The notes under the pieces are model-generated. The model saw only the letters and a program-made list of their open reading frames with translations, had not been told where the DNA came from and ran no database searches. From Agarivorans sp. Alg241-V36 (lineage in GTDB: Bacteria > Pseudomonadota > Gammaproteobacteria > Enterobacterales > Celerinatantimonadaceae): a stretch of DNA of 64,000 nucleotides. Below, in pieces: positions 33,601 through 43,533 of this stretch. The stretch spans positions 310,289-374,288 of the forward strand of contig NZ_UNRE01000002.1 in assembly GCF_900537085.1 (NCBI RefSeq), read 5' to 3'. Every line of letters starts with the position of its first letter. Position 1 is the stretch's first letter. A program made the translations under genes and the position numbers.

Positions 33601-34791
33601 TTAGAAAAAGTAGGCCATGTTTACTTGTACAAAGCTGTCTTTGCTAAAGGTGTAGGTTGGGTCTGCAATATCGTCGGCATCGATGTACCAAAGATCTAAC
33701 TCGCCTTTCCAGTTTTCGCCAAAGCGTCGGCTGGCTTCTAGAGTGACTACGTTGGTGTCGTAATCCAGGTCTATCGCGCCACCTAATAAAAACTCGGTAC
33801 TTTGGGCGTCGTTTAATACTAAACGCGCGCCTAAGTAGAGATCGTTTTGAAAGGTAGAGGTGGCCTCTTTGCCGTCACTATTCCAGTTGTATTCGGTGAT
33901 TAACCCTAAGTCGGCGATGCTGTCGAATAAACCTACTAGGGTATATTCGTAACCACCTACGGCAGCGCTATAACTGTTGCTGTTGGTATTGCGGTATAAA
34001 CCTTCGAACTTCCATAACCAATCGCCAATGGTGGCTTGTAAATCTAGGCCAAGTTGGTCCATTTGCTCATAGTAAGGGGTAAGTTTGGTGCCATCGGCAC
34101 TGGCGATGAGCAGTGGGTCGCGATTAGTGCCACGAAAATAGGCAGTACCTACGTCCCAGTCGCCAAAGGTTTGCGCCCAACGTAAGGCAAAATCTACGTG
34201 TTTGTCTTTAGCGCCCGATTCATACTGGGTGTTGTCTTGGTCCACTGGAAGTGGTGGGCGAAAGCGGCCATCTACCCCAGCAAAGGTTCGCTCTCTAAAG
34301 CCGGGTAAGATAAATACATCCCAAATGCCTGAATCTTGATAGGTATTAAAGTGCAGCATCGGTTGACCAAGCTTTTCGTCGCCATCGGGTGATTCGATAA
34401 AGTCGGTTTGGTTTATCACATCAACCAAGTGCTGGGTTTCGGTAACGCCCCAAAACACTTTGGCTATGCCAATTTCGAGCTCGTATTCGTCGGCTAAGTG
34501 CAGCCATTTTAGCTCGCGAATATCAGCGTGAGTGCGCTCAGAGTCCATTGAATCTGCACGGGCAAAGGGCGTAAAGGTGATGCTGTCGATGCCATCGTTC
34601 CATTCCCAGTAAAGCTCTGGCTCGGCACTTATCGAGCCTTGGTGTTGCTGATCTTGGCCGGGAAATGCGCCGCTTTCAAAAAAGCCGCGATATTGCACTG
34701 CTACATTGCCGCGCAGCTCCATGGCTGCGCTGTTTACACTTAACAATGTTGCTCCAAGGGCAAGCGCAAGCTGAGTGTAGGTCGCTTTCAT
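33601..34791 (-). CDS. outer-membrane beta-barrel protein, third gene of MMPL operon
   Basis: A 396-residue protein with a signal peptide (about residues 1-23, ending NSAAM). The mature part is rich in aromatic amphipathic strands (WKFEGLYRNTNSN, WKGELDLWYIDADD) and ends VNMAYFF, the terminal Phe typical of outer-membrane barrels. Its ATG overlaps the previous stop by one base (TAATG), so the two are translationally coupled. It resembles the barrel partners found with MMPL transporters and LolA-like proteins. Probably the outer-membrane part of an envelope lipid or hydrophobic-molecule route. Confidence 0.72.
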   Translation of the reverse strand: MKATYTQLALALGATLLSVNSAAMELRGNVAVQYRGFFESGAFPGQDQQHQGSISAEPELYWEWNDGIDSITFTPFARADSMDSERTHADIRELKWLHLADEYELEIGIAKVFWGVTETQHLVDVINQTDFIESPDGDEKLGQPMLHFNTYQDSGIWDVFILPGFRERTFAGVDGRFRPPLPVDQDNTQYESGAKDKHVDFALRWAQTFGDWDVGTAYFRGTNRDPLLIASADGTKLTPYYEQMDQLGLDLQATIGDWLWKFEGLYRNTNSNSYSAAVGGYEYTLVGLFDSIADLGLITEYNWNSDGKEATSTFQNDLYLGARLVLNDAQSTEFLLGGAIDLDYDTNVVTLEASRRFGENWKGELDLWYIDADDIADPTYTFSKDSFVQVNMAYFF

Positions 34792-35609
34792 TAACGTGCT
34801 CGCTTAAGCTTGTTTTTGTTAAAGTCTGATTCTTTTACGCCGGTTTTAAACTGATAATTGTTCCAGAACATCTCGGTCTTTTTATCGGTTTGATGATTAA
34901 CCATTAGCATTTTAGAAGGGCGCCAGTGTTTGTCGGCATACACTTGGTAATCGCTCATGGTGAGGGTTTTAAGCAGTTGGCCTTTGCGGTCGTAAAACTC
35001 TACCTTGTGCACGCGGTAGGCTTCTTTATCCATCCAGGTGATTTGCTTGGTATAGCCTGAATACTTATCTACCGGTACGTTTTGCACCACATAGCTGTCG
35101 AAACCGGCGATGGTTTCGTCACGTAAGTAGGTATAAGTGTATTTTTCTACTTCAAAAGAGCTTAGGTCTTCGAAGGCAAATTCGCTGCCCATGTAAGGAC
35201 CAGATTTATTACGCGAACCAATGCGTTTTACTCGCTTTAACGCAGGTAAGTATAGCCACTGTTCGTCGGGCTCTAAGGCATGAGAAAAGCTTAAAAAGGC
35301 GGTGCCTTTAACATCTGCTGGGTGGTCAAATACACTTAGCGCTTTGTCTCCATCACCTTCTACTTCTAGAGATTGAATGCGAATAGAGCGGGTGCTGGTA
35401 TCACCTTGGGCGTTGTACAGCACCATCTCGGTTTCAGCTTTAGAATCTACCCAGCCTAAATCAAAGGCTTTACGCTCTTGGGCTATCCGTAAGCCCTTTT
35501 CCTCGGCGGTTTCTGCTAAGGCTTGTTGGCTAAACAACAAGCTAATACAGATAACTGCGGCACGATTAAGCCACATGCTAAGCGGTTTTTTGTTGAAGTG
35601 CTGCTGCAT
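34791..35609 (-). CDS. LolA-like periplasmic protein (outer-membrane lipoprotein-sorting family)
   Basis: A 272-residue protein. ATG 35609 has GGGAGCAG just upstream and is preferred to the longer start at 35633. It overlaps the end of the transporter gene by 32 bp. The signal peptide runs to about residue 33 (SQQALAE). The LolA/LppX-type half-barrel is visible in WLYLPALKRVKRIGSRNKSG, GSEFAFEDLSSFEVEKY and ITWMDKEAYRVHKVEFYDRKGQLLKTL (COG2834-like). Such folds carry lipidated or hydrophobic cargo through the periplasm. Confidence 0.8.
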   Translation of the reverse strand: MQQHFNKKPLSMWLNRAAVICISLLFSQQALAETAEEKGLRIAQERKAFDLGWVDSKAETEMVLYNAQGDTSTRSIRIQSLEVEGDGDKALSVFDHPADVKGTAFLSFSHALEPDEQWLYLPALKRVKRIGSRNKSGPYMGSEFAFEDLSSFEVEKYTYTYLRDETIAGFDSYVVQNVPVDKYSGYTKQITWMDKEAYRVHKVEFYDRKGQLLKTLTMSDYQVYADKHWRPSKMLMVNHQTDKKTEMFWNNYQFKTGVKESDFNKNKLKRAR

Positions 35610-37893
35610 TTTCTGCTCCCTTTGCACGGTCAAAACTAATCAAGAGTAATGGTAGTAGTAAGAAATCGATGATTAAGGCTACGGCAATAATAATAGAAGT
35701 AAGTAGCCCCATATTGGAGTTAATGGTGAAGGTTGAACCAATTAATACTGAGAAGCCAACCACCAATACCGCGGTGGTAATAGCCAGTGCTTTGCCCACT
35801 GTGACAAAGGCGTAGCGCACTGCGTCTTCGGCAGACTTTCCTTGCTTACGCGCATACTGATACTTAGTGAGAAAGTGCACCGTATCGTCCACCACAATGC
35901 CTAGGGTAACGCTGATTACTATGGATAAACCTAAGTTAATATTGCCGTCAATTATCGCCCAAATGCCAAAACCAATACCTGCAGGCACCAAGTTTGGCAG
36001 TAGGCTAATAAAGGTAAGGCGCAGTGAGCGTAGTGAAATACCAATAAGTACCGAGATAAGCACCAAGGCCCAAAATGCACCTTTAAGGGCTTGCGGCATA
36101 TTACGCTCGCCAATGTGGGCAAACATTAAGTTAGGGCTGGCGGCGATTACTCGGTAATCGGGTGCATTTTGTTGCCACCACTCTAAGGAACGTTGCTCAA
36201 GCGCTATCATGCCAACAGAGCCCATGTTTTTGGTGGTAATGGTGAGGCGAGTGGCCGACTTATCTACATTGATTTGGTTATTCAAATCTAAGCCGTAGGG
36301 CAAGCTCATTTCATACATCAATAAATACTGGGCAGAAAGTTCGCGTTCTTCTGGCACCAAGTAATAGCTAGGGTCGTCACCATGCATGTTTTTGTTTAAA
36401 CGGCGCATAATGTCGGAGATGCTATTTACGTTGTCGATTTCTGGCTGTTGGCGTAACCAAGCACTAAAATCGGCCACTTTTTGCATGTAATTTGGCTCGT
36501 TTATTCCGCTGCTTTCACCGCTTCTTATTTCATAAGAAATGGTGGTAATCCCGGATATATTATCCTCCATAAAGTCTGTGGATTTACGAAAGTCCACCTC
36601 CTTACTGAAGTACTCTGTAGCCACGTCGTTAAGTTGGTTACGCGGGATCATGGCCAAGAAGCCAACAATAACTACCAGGGTAACCGGCATTAACCATTTG
36701 CGTGAATCAATCACAAAGTTTGCTAAGCGGTCGTAGTTTGAACGGCTGCTAATACTCGGCGTTTGTTTAATTGGCAGAATGTTAAGCAGGGCTGGCAAGA
36801 TGGTAAGTGCGTACACATAAGCCAACATTACACCAACCGCCACAATGGTTCCTAGGGCTTGAAATGGTGGCGAGTCAGAGAAGTTAAGGGTTAAGAAACC
36901 AATCGCTGTAGTGGCACTGGTAAGGAAAATAGCCCGGTTGTTGATTTTTAAACTAAAAGCCAAAGCTTCTTTTTTAGACTTACCTTGGCGCATCTCGTAA
37001 AGCATTGAGGCAATCACATGCACACAGTCGGCGACCGCTAAGGTCATTACCATGGTAGGCACATTTACCGTTACGGTATTAAGCGCAAAGCCCATCCAAC
37101 CGGCCATGCCCATGGTGCTGGCAATGGTTACAACAATAACCACTAGGGTGGCGAGCATACCTAGTATTGAGCGAAGTAAAATTGCTAGCATCACCAAAAT
37201 TAGCAAGAACATAAGTGGTACTAGGGTCGACATGTCTTTCTGGCTTTGCTCGATGAAGCTGTTGTTCATCATTACCATGCCAGAGAGCAGAATTTTGTGT
37301 TCTGGGTAGGCTTGTTGATACTTGCTTTGTAGCTCGCGAACAAATTTAGAGGTTTTAGGCACCTCTGCCTGCATATCATCTTCAGAGATGGTAATAGTGG
37401 CGGCGATTACTGCCACGCGACCATCTAGGCTAATTAAGCGATTTTCTAGTAGTTGCTCACTCAGGCTTACCGCTTTAATCTTGCTTACCTTCTCCGCATC
37501 GAGCATGTCTAGCTCTAGCAGCAAATCTTCAACCCAAAGGTCGTCTTCTACTGCTTCGGTATGCTGGAAGTTAGTAATGGAATCAACGCGAGTTGAGTTA
37601 GGGATGAGCCAAGAGTCATCGGTAAGCTCTTTAATCAGCGTGAGCGATTGTGGGTTAAATACATCGCCTTCGTTGGGAGAGATAACAAAGGTGACTGAAT
37701 CAGTTTTATTAAACACCTTTTGCATGCTTTCAAATTCTTGAAGTTGAGGATTATCCTCACCAAAGAAAATTCGATAGTCACCTACAAAGGTAAGAAACCG
37801 TCCGCCAGAGGTCATTGCTACAACGGCTATCATTAATAACATCAGTGTTAGCCAAGGTCTGGCAATCACTTGATTAAAAAATTTCTGTTCCAT
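35578..37893 (-). CDS. MMPL/RND-superfamily transporter
   Basis: A 771-residue inner-membrane protein with two RND/sterol-sensing-type membrane blocks. The first helix (about 13-30) precedes a periplasmic domain. Helices around 215-380 contain LAVADCVHVIAS. A second periplasmic domain is followed by helices around 600-760 with VTLGIVVDDTVHFLTKYQYAR, the conserved Asp-rich TM4-type motif. The overall size matches single-polypeptide MMPL/HpnN-type exporters rather than AcrB. It is the first gene of a three-gene operon with a LolA-like carrier and a barrel. Confidence 0.85.
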   Translation of the reverse strand: MEQKFFNQVIARPWLTLMLLMIAVVAMTSGGRFLTFVGDYRIFFGEDNPQLQEFESMQKVFNKTDSVTFVISPNEGDVFNPQSLTLIKELTDDSWLIPNSTRVDSITNFQHTEAVEDDLWVEDLLLELDMLDAEKVSKIKAVSLSEQLLENRLISLDGRVAVIAATITISEDDMQAEVPKTSKFVRELQSKYQQAYPEHKILLSGMVMMNNSFIEQSQKDMSTLVPLMFLLILVMLAILLRSILGMLATLVVIVVTIASTMGMAGWMGFALNTVTVNVPTMVMTLAVADCVHVIASMLYEMRQGKSKKEALAFSLKINNRAIFLTSATTAIGFLTLNFSDSPPFQALGTIVAVGVMLAYVYALTILPALLNILPIKQTPSISSRSNYDRLANFVIDSRKWLMPVTLVVIVGFLAMIPRNQLNDVATEYFSKEVDFRKSTDFMEDNISGITTISYEIRSGESSGINEPNYMQKVADFSAWLRQQPEIDNVNSISDIMRRLNKNMHGDDPSYYLVPEERELSAQYLLMYEMSLPYGLDLNNQINVDKSATRLTITTKNMGSVGMIALEQRSLEWWQQNAPDYRVIAASPNLMFAHIGERNMPQALKGAFWALVLISVLIGISLRSLRLTFISLLPNLVPAGIGFGIWAIIDGNINLGLSIVISVTLGIVVDDTVHFLTKYQYARKQGKSAEDAVRYAFVTVGKALAITTAVLVVGFSVLIGSTFTINSNMGLLTSIIIAVALIIDFLLLPLLLISFDRAKGAENAAALQQKTA

Positions 37894-37942
37894 GGCCCTG
37901 TCCTATACCAATTGCACCATTCAATTGGTTAAAAGTGAATTA

Positions 37943-37973
37943 TGACGATTTGTCTAAAATTGACGAATCGTCA
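37943..37973. promoter_or_regulatory. paired 13-bp palindromes, TetR operator upstream of the MMPL operon
   Basis: TGACGATTTGTCT (37943-37955) and TGACGAATCGTCA (37961-37973, a perfect palindrome except the centre) have centres 18 bp apart. The same doublet, with the same spacing, is in the TetR gene's own promoter. It lies 50-80 bp upstream of the transporter start codon. Confidence 0.8.
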
Positions 37974-38128
37974 CTTCCTTTGCTTAAAAAACCGCAATAT
38001 CGGGCGGTTAGTTTGAATCTAAATGCGTGCGTTTGTTATTCCACTTAACAACAGTAGAACAACTTGGCACTTTTTCTTGTTTCGCTGACAAAAACTTTGT
38101 GAGCTAATTGCCGGTTTGCGTAAAGCGC

Positions 38129-38881
38129 TTAGTACAGTGTTTCGTTTTTCTCTAGTATTGCCAGTTCGTCAGCGTAAAGCTCTTGGCCTATTCGCTGCCA
38201 GGTTGCTAGGTAGTCTTGTTGTTGCGACAGCGGTTGCCAATTTAGCCCATCACACAATAAGTTAATGTTATAAAGCAGGGCGAATTGGCTGTCGAAGCCA
38301 GCAGTGCAAAACTTACTGGATTTATTAACCACCGCGCTGCTAAGAGCATTAGTACCAAAGGCCATTGACCACGCTGCAAAAGTCGCGGCATTTGCATCAA
38401 CATTTTGGCTGGCAGGGATCTCGCCCAAGGCTACGGCCTCTTCAATTAACTTAACCGCTACACCTACAATCTTGTTTTCGTGTTCACTTACGCTGGTACT
38501 GCGAATACTCGAGGTTTTCTCCATGATGTTGGGTGTTTTCATGCTTAACACCACCATCGACAAAGTAGGGTAAAGACGATTAAACAAGCGATAGCCATAG
38601 GCCATAGCAATCATCTTCTCTCGGGTACTGCCTTTAAAGTCATTAATGCGTTGGTATAAATCAATCTGCAAGCGCATCGACCGGCAACACAAGGCACACA
38701 ATACATCTTCTTTACAGGCAAAGTGGTTGTACACCGTGCCTTTAGAATACTGCGAACGCTGGGTAATTTTATCCATCGTAAGACCAGCAAAGCCGGTTTC
38801 CGCCATCAACTCCAAGGCAATATCTAGCAATAGCTCTTCGCGGTTGGCAATTTCTTGGGCTTTTCTGGTTTTTGTATTCAT
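38129..38881 (-). CDS. TetR-family regulator of the MMPL operon
   Basis: A 250-residue TetR regulator. ATG 38881 (MNTKTRKAQEIANREELLL) is used; the upstream frame would run across its own operator. The helix-turn-helix covers about residues 14-60 (TGFAGLTMDKITQRSQYSKGTVYNHFACKEDVL). A larger helical ligand domain follows. It lies upstream of the transporter operon on the same strand, and both promoters share a paired palindrome, so autoregulation and control of the operon are likely. The ligand is unknown. Confidence 0.87.
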   Translation of the reverse strand: MNTKTRKAQEIANREELLLDIALELMAETGFAGLTMDKITQRSQYSKGTVYNHFACKEDVLCALCCRSMRLQIDLYQRINDFKGSTREKMIAMAYGYRLFNRLYPTLSMVVLSMKTPNIMEKTSSIRSTSVSEHENKIVGVAVKLIEEAVALGEIPASQNVDANAATFAAWSMAFGTNALSSAVVNKSSKFCTAGFDSQFALLYNINLLCDGLNWQPLSQQQDYLATWQRIGQELYADELAILEKNETLY

Positions 38882-38894
38882 TTTTTCTCTATAT

Positions 38895-38925
38895 TGACAC
38901 TTCGTCACAATGTGACGATTCGTCA
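38895..38925. promoter_or_regulatory. paired 13-bp palindromes, TetR autoregulatory operator
   Basis: TGACACTTCGTCA (38895-38907) and TGACGATTCGTCA (38913-38925), centres 18 bp apart, begin 14 bp upstream of the TetR start codon. They match the doublet at 37943-37973 in both sequence and geometry. Confidence 0.8.
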
Positions 38926-39305
38926 AGTTATACGCCCTGATGACGATGAGTTCAAGTTTATTTTTATTTGATGTTAGGTTTTTAGGATTTAACTTAAGCC
39001 ATATACCTAGTGCTTTGCTAAGGGGTGATGACAATAAATACCACAAAAACCTGAATGCTCGCCCAAAGTGTAAGTAAATACTGAGCTTAAGGGCAAGTAT
39101 TGAAGTTAAGTTAATTGAGTAATAGCTGAAAATGTTGGGGTTATGGCGTGAGGCATTGCTTGTATATTACTTAAGCAGTAAAGCTGAGTGAAAAGTTTTT
39201 GCGATGTGTCAATTTAATGTGCTTATTACCTGTGAATGTGGTGGTTCATCCTATAAGGTTACGCCTTCGCCAATTATATAGCTTCACCAAAGGACCATAA
39301 GAAGC
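38926..39305. other. 380-bp intergenic region between tetR and sstT
   Basis: No supported gene. It holds the upstream part of the TetR promoter and the sstT promoter. I saw no riboswitch or strong hairpin. Confidence 0.4.
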
Positions 39306-40529
39306 ATGAAACAACAATCAAACAACAGCATATTAAGATTTTTTACTCACGGCAGTTTAGTGCTGCAAATCCTCATCGGTATTATTGCCGGTAGCGCGTT
39401 AGCGGTACTTGCACCTAATGTAGCAACATCCTTTGGCATGTTAGGTAGCCTGTTTGTTGGCGCCTTAAAAGCCGTTGCGCCGGTATTGGTGTTTGTATTG
39501 GTAGCAGCCTCGGTGGCCAGCCATAAACGTGGCCAAAATACCCAGCTTCGCCCGATTATTTACTTGTATTTATTTGGTACCTTTGCCGCGTCGTTAACGG
39601 CGGTAGCCATGAGCTTTATGTTCCCTACCGAGTTAGTTTTGGTGAGCAACGAGACCTCGGCTAACCCGCCACAAGGCATTGGCGAGGTATTACATACCTT
39701 ATTATTTAAAATTGTCGATAACCCAATTAGCGCCATTATGAATGGCAACTATATCGGCATTCTAGCTTGGGCTATTGGTTTAGGTATTGCGATGCATAGT
39801 GCGTCTGATACCACTAAAACCCTGTTTAACGATGTTGCGGCAGGCGTGTCGAGCATTGTGCGCTTTGTGATCCGTTTAGCACCTATTGGTATTTTTGGCT
39901 TAGTGGCCAATACCATTGCTCAAACAGGTTTCTCGGTATTGCTAGGTTATAGCCAACTGCTGTTGGTATTGATTGGCTCTATGTTGCTGATTGCCTTGGT
40001 GATGAACCCACTGCTAGTTTTCTACAAAATTCGTCGCAACCCATACCCATTGGTATTTAAGTGCTTGCGTGAAAGCGGCGTAACAGCATTCTTCACCCGT
40101 AGTTCAGCGGCGAACATTCCAGTAAACATGGATTTAGCTCAGCGCTTAGATTTAGATGAAGACACTTATTCAGTATCTATTCCTCTTGGCGCTACCATTA
40201 ATATGGCCGGTGCTGCGATTACTATTACCGTGCTATCGCTAGCGGCTGTGCACACTCTAGGTATTCAGGTAGATTTTGCTACTGCCCTATTACTTAGCGT
40301 AGTAGCTGCTGTTTCAGCCTGTGGTGCCTCTGGGGTTGCTGGTGGTTCTTTACTGCTTATCCCACTAGCCTGTAGTTTGTTTGGTGTATCTAACGATGTG
40401 GCCATGCAAGTAGTAGCGGTAGGCTTTATTATTGGCGTATTGCAAGACTCAGCCGAAACCGCGTTAAACAGCTCTACCGATGTATTGTTTACCGCAGCAT
40501 GTTGTAAGGCAGCTGAAGAAAAAGCTTAA
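39306..40529 (+). CDS. sstT: serine/threonine:sodium symporter SstT
   Basis: A 407-residue sodium-coupled transporter of the dicarboxylate/amino acid:cation symporter (DAACS) family. GTAANxxGA-type and substrate-site motifs are visible: [62 protein letters not shown] and [22 protein letters not shown]. These match E. coli SstT from end to end. It imports serine and threonine. It is monocistronic and followed by a strong terminator. Confidence 0.95.
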   Translation: MKQQSNNSILRFFTHGSLVLQILIGIIAGSALAVLAPNVATSFGMLGSLFVGALKAVAPVLVFVLVAASVASHKRGQNTQLRPIIYLYLFGTFAASLTAVAMSFMFPTELVLVSNETSANPPQGIGEVLHTLLFKIVDNPISAIMNGNYIGILAWAIGLGIAMHSASDTTKTLFNDVAAGVSSIVRFVIRLAPIGIFGLVANTIAQTGFSVLLGYSQLLLVLIGSMLLIALVMNPLLVFYKIRRNPYPLVFKCLRESGVTAFFTRSSAANIPVNMDLAQRLDLDEDTYSVSIPLGATINMAGAAITITVLSLAAVHTLGIQVDFATALLLSVVAAVSACGASGVAGGSLLLIPLACSLFGVSNDVAMQVVAVGFIIGVLQDSAETALNSSTDVLFTAACCKAAEEKA

Positions 40530-40550
40530 CAAGCTTTCTAAACTGATGTG

Positions 40551-40578
40551 AAAAAGGATGGCTTAAGCCATCCTTTTT
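40551..40578. terminator. bidirectional intrinsic terminator between sstT and the minus-strand gene
   Basis: A perfect 28-bp palindrome: an A5 run, GGATGGC, a small loop, GCCATCC and a T5 run. It serves sstT on the + strand and the large anchored protein gene on the minus strand. Confidence 0.9.
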
Positions 40579-40590
40579 GTTTTGTGCTAA

Positions 40591-42324
40591 CTAGTTTACA
40601 GCGCTATCTGCTTGGCTAGTCATGCTAGAACCAAAGGAGATGCCTTGGTCGTTCACGGCCATGTTCATCTGCGCTTTAATTCGGTAGTCTTTTAAGTCCA
40701 TTAGCTCTTCAGGTACTTCTTCACCGCTCATTTCAATGCCACTAACAATAGGCTCGAACATTTGCTGGTAGTCGATGTACATGCTAAGCAAGCCATTGTT
40801 GGCAACTGGCTCTGAGGCCAATTGCTGGCTAACTGCGGCTGCGCGCTCACCGTTAAATAAAACCAAATGGTTACCTTTAAGTGCTAGTTGAGGCAGCACC
40901 TTGGTGGTTGGTGGCAATGGTAGCAAGTGGCTAACGTCAACCGGTGTTCCATCTGCTGGCAAGCTGATGCTAGCTAGCTCTGGCGAGAACTGTTTAGCAA
41001 TGTCGAACAATGCAGCTGGGTTATCGGCAGAAATACTAATTATGGCATCTAGGCTTTCTAGCTCTTCAGGGCGGCTCATGTCAGCTAATTCATAGTTAAA
41101 TACTGCCATGCCAATACCTTTAAGGCCGTTGGCCATGCCGGTCATCATGCCTACCATGCCTGGGTTTTGCTGTTGCATTGCCATTTGGATATTTTGCAAA
41201 GGCTCACATTGATAATCAGGTGTCAGCATTTCTTCCCAAACCGACAATAACGAAGGCACCAGTTGGTTTACGTCTACCCCGTAAGCCATGCTAAACACGG
41301 CATCTTCAGTATTAGAGGCATAAGAGGGAATAAAGCCACTCATTGCTTGGTAGGCGCTAAGCAATACGCTGTTATTGCTCTCAACCACCATGCGAACGCC
41401 AAAGCTGCTTTCTTGCTCGCTAATGTCTAAGGTATCAAAACCCATCACGGTTTTTGGCCAGTTAGCAGTAATGCTGGCAAACTCTTGTTCACAGGCTGGG
41501 GTGCGTAAAACCGCAAGGCCATTGCTGTTATCCGCTCGCTCTAGCTTAGTAATATGTTTGGCCAGCAAGCTACCATCGCTAGTGGTAAGAGCTTTGGCAA
41601 TAGCTTGGTGGTTGATAAAACCAAAGCCTTCTTCTAAGAAGCCATGTTTGCTTAAGCTGTCTTGAATGATAGTGGTGTCGCTAATTGGCTGCTCTGCGGG
41701 ATTAAGGCCTAGCGCAGTTTCTAACAAGCTATCTTCATTAATAGAGGTATTAAGGGTAATGGTGAGCAGGTTGTTGTTTACCGCTACAACTAAGTCGGCT
41801 GTTTCGGTGTCGCCCTCATCATTTAAGCGGTATGCGCGATAATCTATACCTTTAAGGTTTTGCTTAGTATGGGTAAAGCCGCTTTGTTGCTCGGCTTTAT
41901 CTAACCATGCCCAGATAGCATCGGCCTTGGTCACTTCTACTTTCAGTACTGGAATCGCACCTAAGGTATAAAAGTAGCTGCGAATATCGTCCGCTAAACC
42001 AAAGGTATCGACAAAGGTTTGTCCGTCGCTAAGTGCTTGGTTGTAGCTATCGAACAAGGCTACAAAGAATTTGCCGCGAGGATCGCTTATCTCTGACTCT
42101 TCAAAGGTATCGCTTGGCAAGCTTTTGTAAGAGCCAGACAGTGAATCAATATAAGCTTTTACCGGAAACGGTTTTAGCTGCAAAGATAAAATCGCGGTAT
42201 CGGCAGGAATGTACGAAAGTACGTCTGCACCGGCATTAACTTGACCAGCTTGTTGCGAATACCAATAGCCGCCGGCGCCAGCCCCAATAGCTAATAGTCC
42301 ACCTGCGATAAGAACATTTTTCAT
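40591..42324 (-). CDS. anchored periplasmic protein of unknown function
   Basis: A 577-residue protein with an N-terminal hydrophobic anchor (residues 1-22, MKNVLIAGGLLAIGAGAGGYWY). The rest is a large soluble domain. LSYIPADTAILSLQLKPFP at its start recalls DUF3352-type proteins, which are also anchored and open with a DTAxxL segment. The tail MNMAVNDQGISFGSSM is similarly suggestive. No catalytic motif is visible. I do not assign a function. It is monocistronic. Confidence 0.6.
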   Translation of the reverse strand: MKNVLIAGGLLAIGAGAGGYWYSQQAGQVNAGADVLSYIPADTAILSLQLKPFPVKAYIDSLSGSYKSLPSDTFEESEISDPRGKFFVALFDSYNQALSDGQTFVDTFGLADDIRSYFYTLGAIPVLKVEVTKADAIWAWLDKAEQQSGFTHTKQNLKGIDYRAYRLNDEGDTETADLVVAVNNNLLTITLNTSINEDSLLETALGLNPAEQPISDTTIIQDSLSKHGFLEEGFGFINHQAIAKALTTSDGSLLAKHITKLERADNSNGLAVLRTPACEQEFASITANWPKTVMGFDTLDISEQESSFGVRMVVESNNSVLLSAYQAMSGFIPSYASNTEDAVFSMAYGVDVNQLVPSLLSVWEEMLTPDYQCEPLQNIQMAMQQQNPGMVGMMTGMANGLKGIGMAVFNYELADMSRPEELESLDAIISISADNPAALFDIAKQFSPELASISLPADGTPVDVSHLLPLPPTTKVLPQLALKGNHLVLFNGERAAAVSQQLASEPVANNGLLSMYIDYQQMFEPIVSGIEMSGEEVPEELMDLKDYRIKAQMNMAVNDQGISFGSSMTSQADSAVN

Positions 42325-42618
42325 CTAAAACTCCGTATTTATTTAAGCAATTACCTCTAGATGAAACTCGCTTAGCTTCAACTGTAGGGGGGCGAAAGAG
42401 CTTTATTAAATCATTGATAAACAGGCACTTCAATTAATAAGTAATTAAACAATTAATTCGCTGTTTTGCATCAAAATTTGGGTTGGGTGGCAGGGGCGTT
42501 ATGAGTGCGTTTGAAAAGCAAAACTAGCCCGAGTAGCGCTTCTATTTTGCAGTTAATTGAATTACAGAAAAACATAGCGCCGAGTTTTCAAGCGGCGCTT
42601 AGTGGTGAGAAGTATTGC
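42325..42618. other. intergenic region with LysR-gene terminator
   Basis: 294 bp. AGCGCCG and CGGCGCT (42576-42599) form a 7-bp stem with a 10-base loop. On the minus strand it is followed by ATGTTTTT, so it is the probable terminator of the LysR gene. The rest presumably holds the promoter of the anchored protein gene. Confidence 0.6.
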
Positions 42619-43512
42619 TTAGTTTTCCCAATAGGGCGGCGCGCCATAGTATTCTGAGAAGTAATCAAGAAAGGCTCTGACCTTTGGCGCAAGCAGCCGA
42701 GAGCTGGGGTAAACCGCCCAAATCGCCGCTGCATCATTGAGGCTGTAATCTGTTAGTACTTCAACTAAGCTGCCGTTTTTTAGCTGCTGGTAAACTAACC
42801 ATTCAGCACACATTGCAACACCCAAACCTTGTAAGGCTGTATCGCGTACAGCTTCTCCGTGGTCTACCCTAACTCTGCCTTTAAGCTTTATGTTTTGTAG
42901 GCCTGTGGGGGTATTAAAAGTCCAGCTATCAAAGCCCATTTGCTTAACGCAGCTATGATTCTTTAACTCTTCAAGCGATGTTGGATTGCCGTGAGCTGCA
43001 ATATACTCTGGCGAGGCGCAGATAATGCGTTTATCGGTCGCCAACTTTTTCGCGATAAGGGTTGAGTCTTTTAGGTCTGCGTCACGAATGGCTACATCAA
43101 AGCCACCTTCAATCATATCAATCATCGAGTCGGTTAAGCGAATATCTACCGACAGCTCAGGATGCTTATCTAAAAAGCCTTTTAAGGCAGGTATAACATG
43201 CATTCGGCCAAAGGAAGCGGGAGCGGTAATTCTAATGGTGCCAGTTGCTTGGGCTTTGCCGGTGCCCACAGTTGAGCGAGCCGCATCAACGCTGGCTAAA
43301 ATTTCGTCGGCATAGGGTAAAAGTGCTTCGCCTTCTTCGGTAAGTGAAACCTTGCGGGTGGTGCGATGAATAAGCCGAGCGCCAATGCTTTCTTCCAGTT
43401 TATTGATATGCATGCTGGCAACCGGTGCCGACAAACCAAGCTCTTTTCCGGCCAGGCTAATATTGTGGGTAGCTGCAACTCTTACAAATAAGCGGAGGTG
43501 CTCTATATTCAT
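42619..43512 (-). CDS. LysR-family transcriptional regulator
   Basis: A 297-residue CrgA-type LysR regulator. The helix-turn-helix covers residues 15-60 (ISLAGKELGLSAPVASMHINKLEESIGARLIHRTTR, in order). It follows a MATE transporter gene by 21 bp on the same strand and is probably co-transcribed with it, so it may control the transporter and the MDR reductase. Confidence 0.87.
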   Translation of the reverse strand: MNIEHLRLFVRVAATHNISLAGKELGLSAPVASMHINKLEESIGARLIHRTTRKVSLTEEGEALLPYADEILASVDAARSTVGTGKAQATGTIRITAPASFGRMHVIPALKGFLDKHPELSVDIRLTDSMIDMIEGGFDVAIRDADLKDSTLIAKKLATDKRIICASPEYIAAHGNPTSLEELKNHSCVKQMGFDSWTFNTPTGLQNIKLKGRVRVDHGEAVRDTALQGLGVAMCAEWLVYQQLKNGSLVEVLTDYSLNDAAAIWAVYPSSRLLAPKVRAFLDYFSEYYGAPPYWEN

Positions 43513-43533
43513 CGTTTTATATCAACCTTTTAG

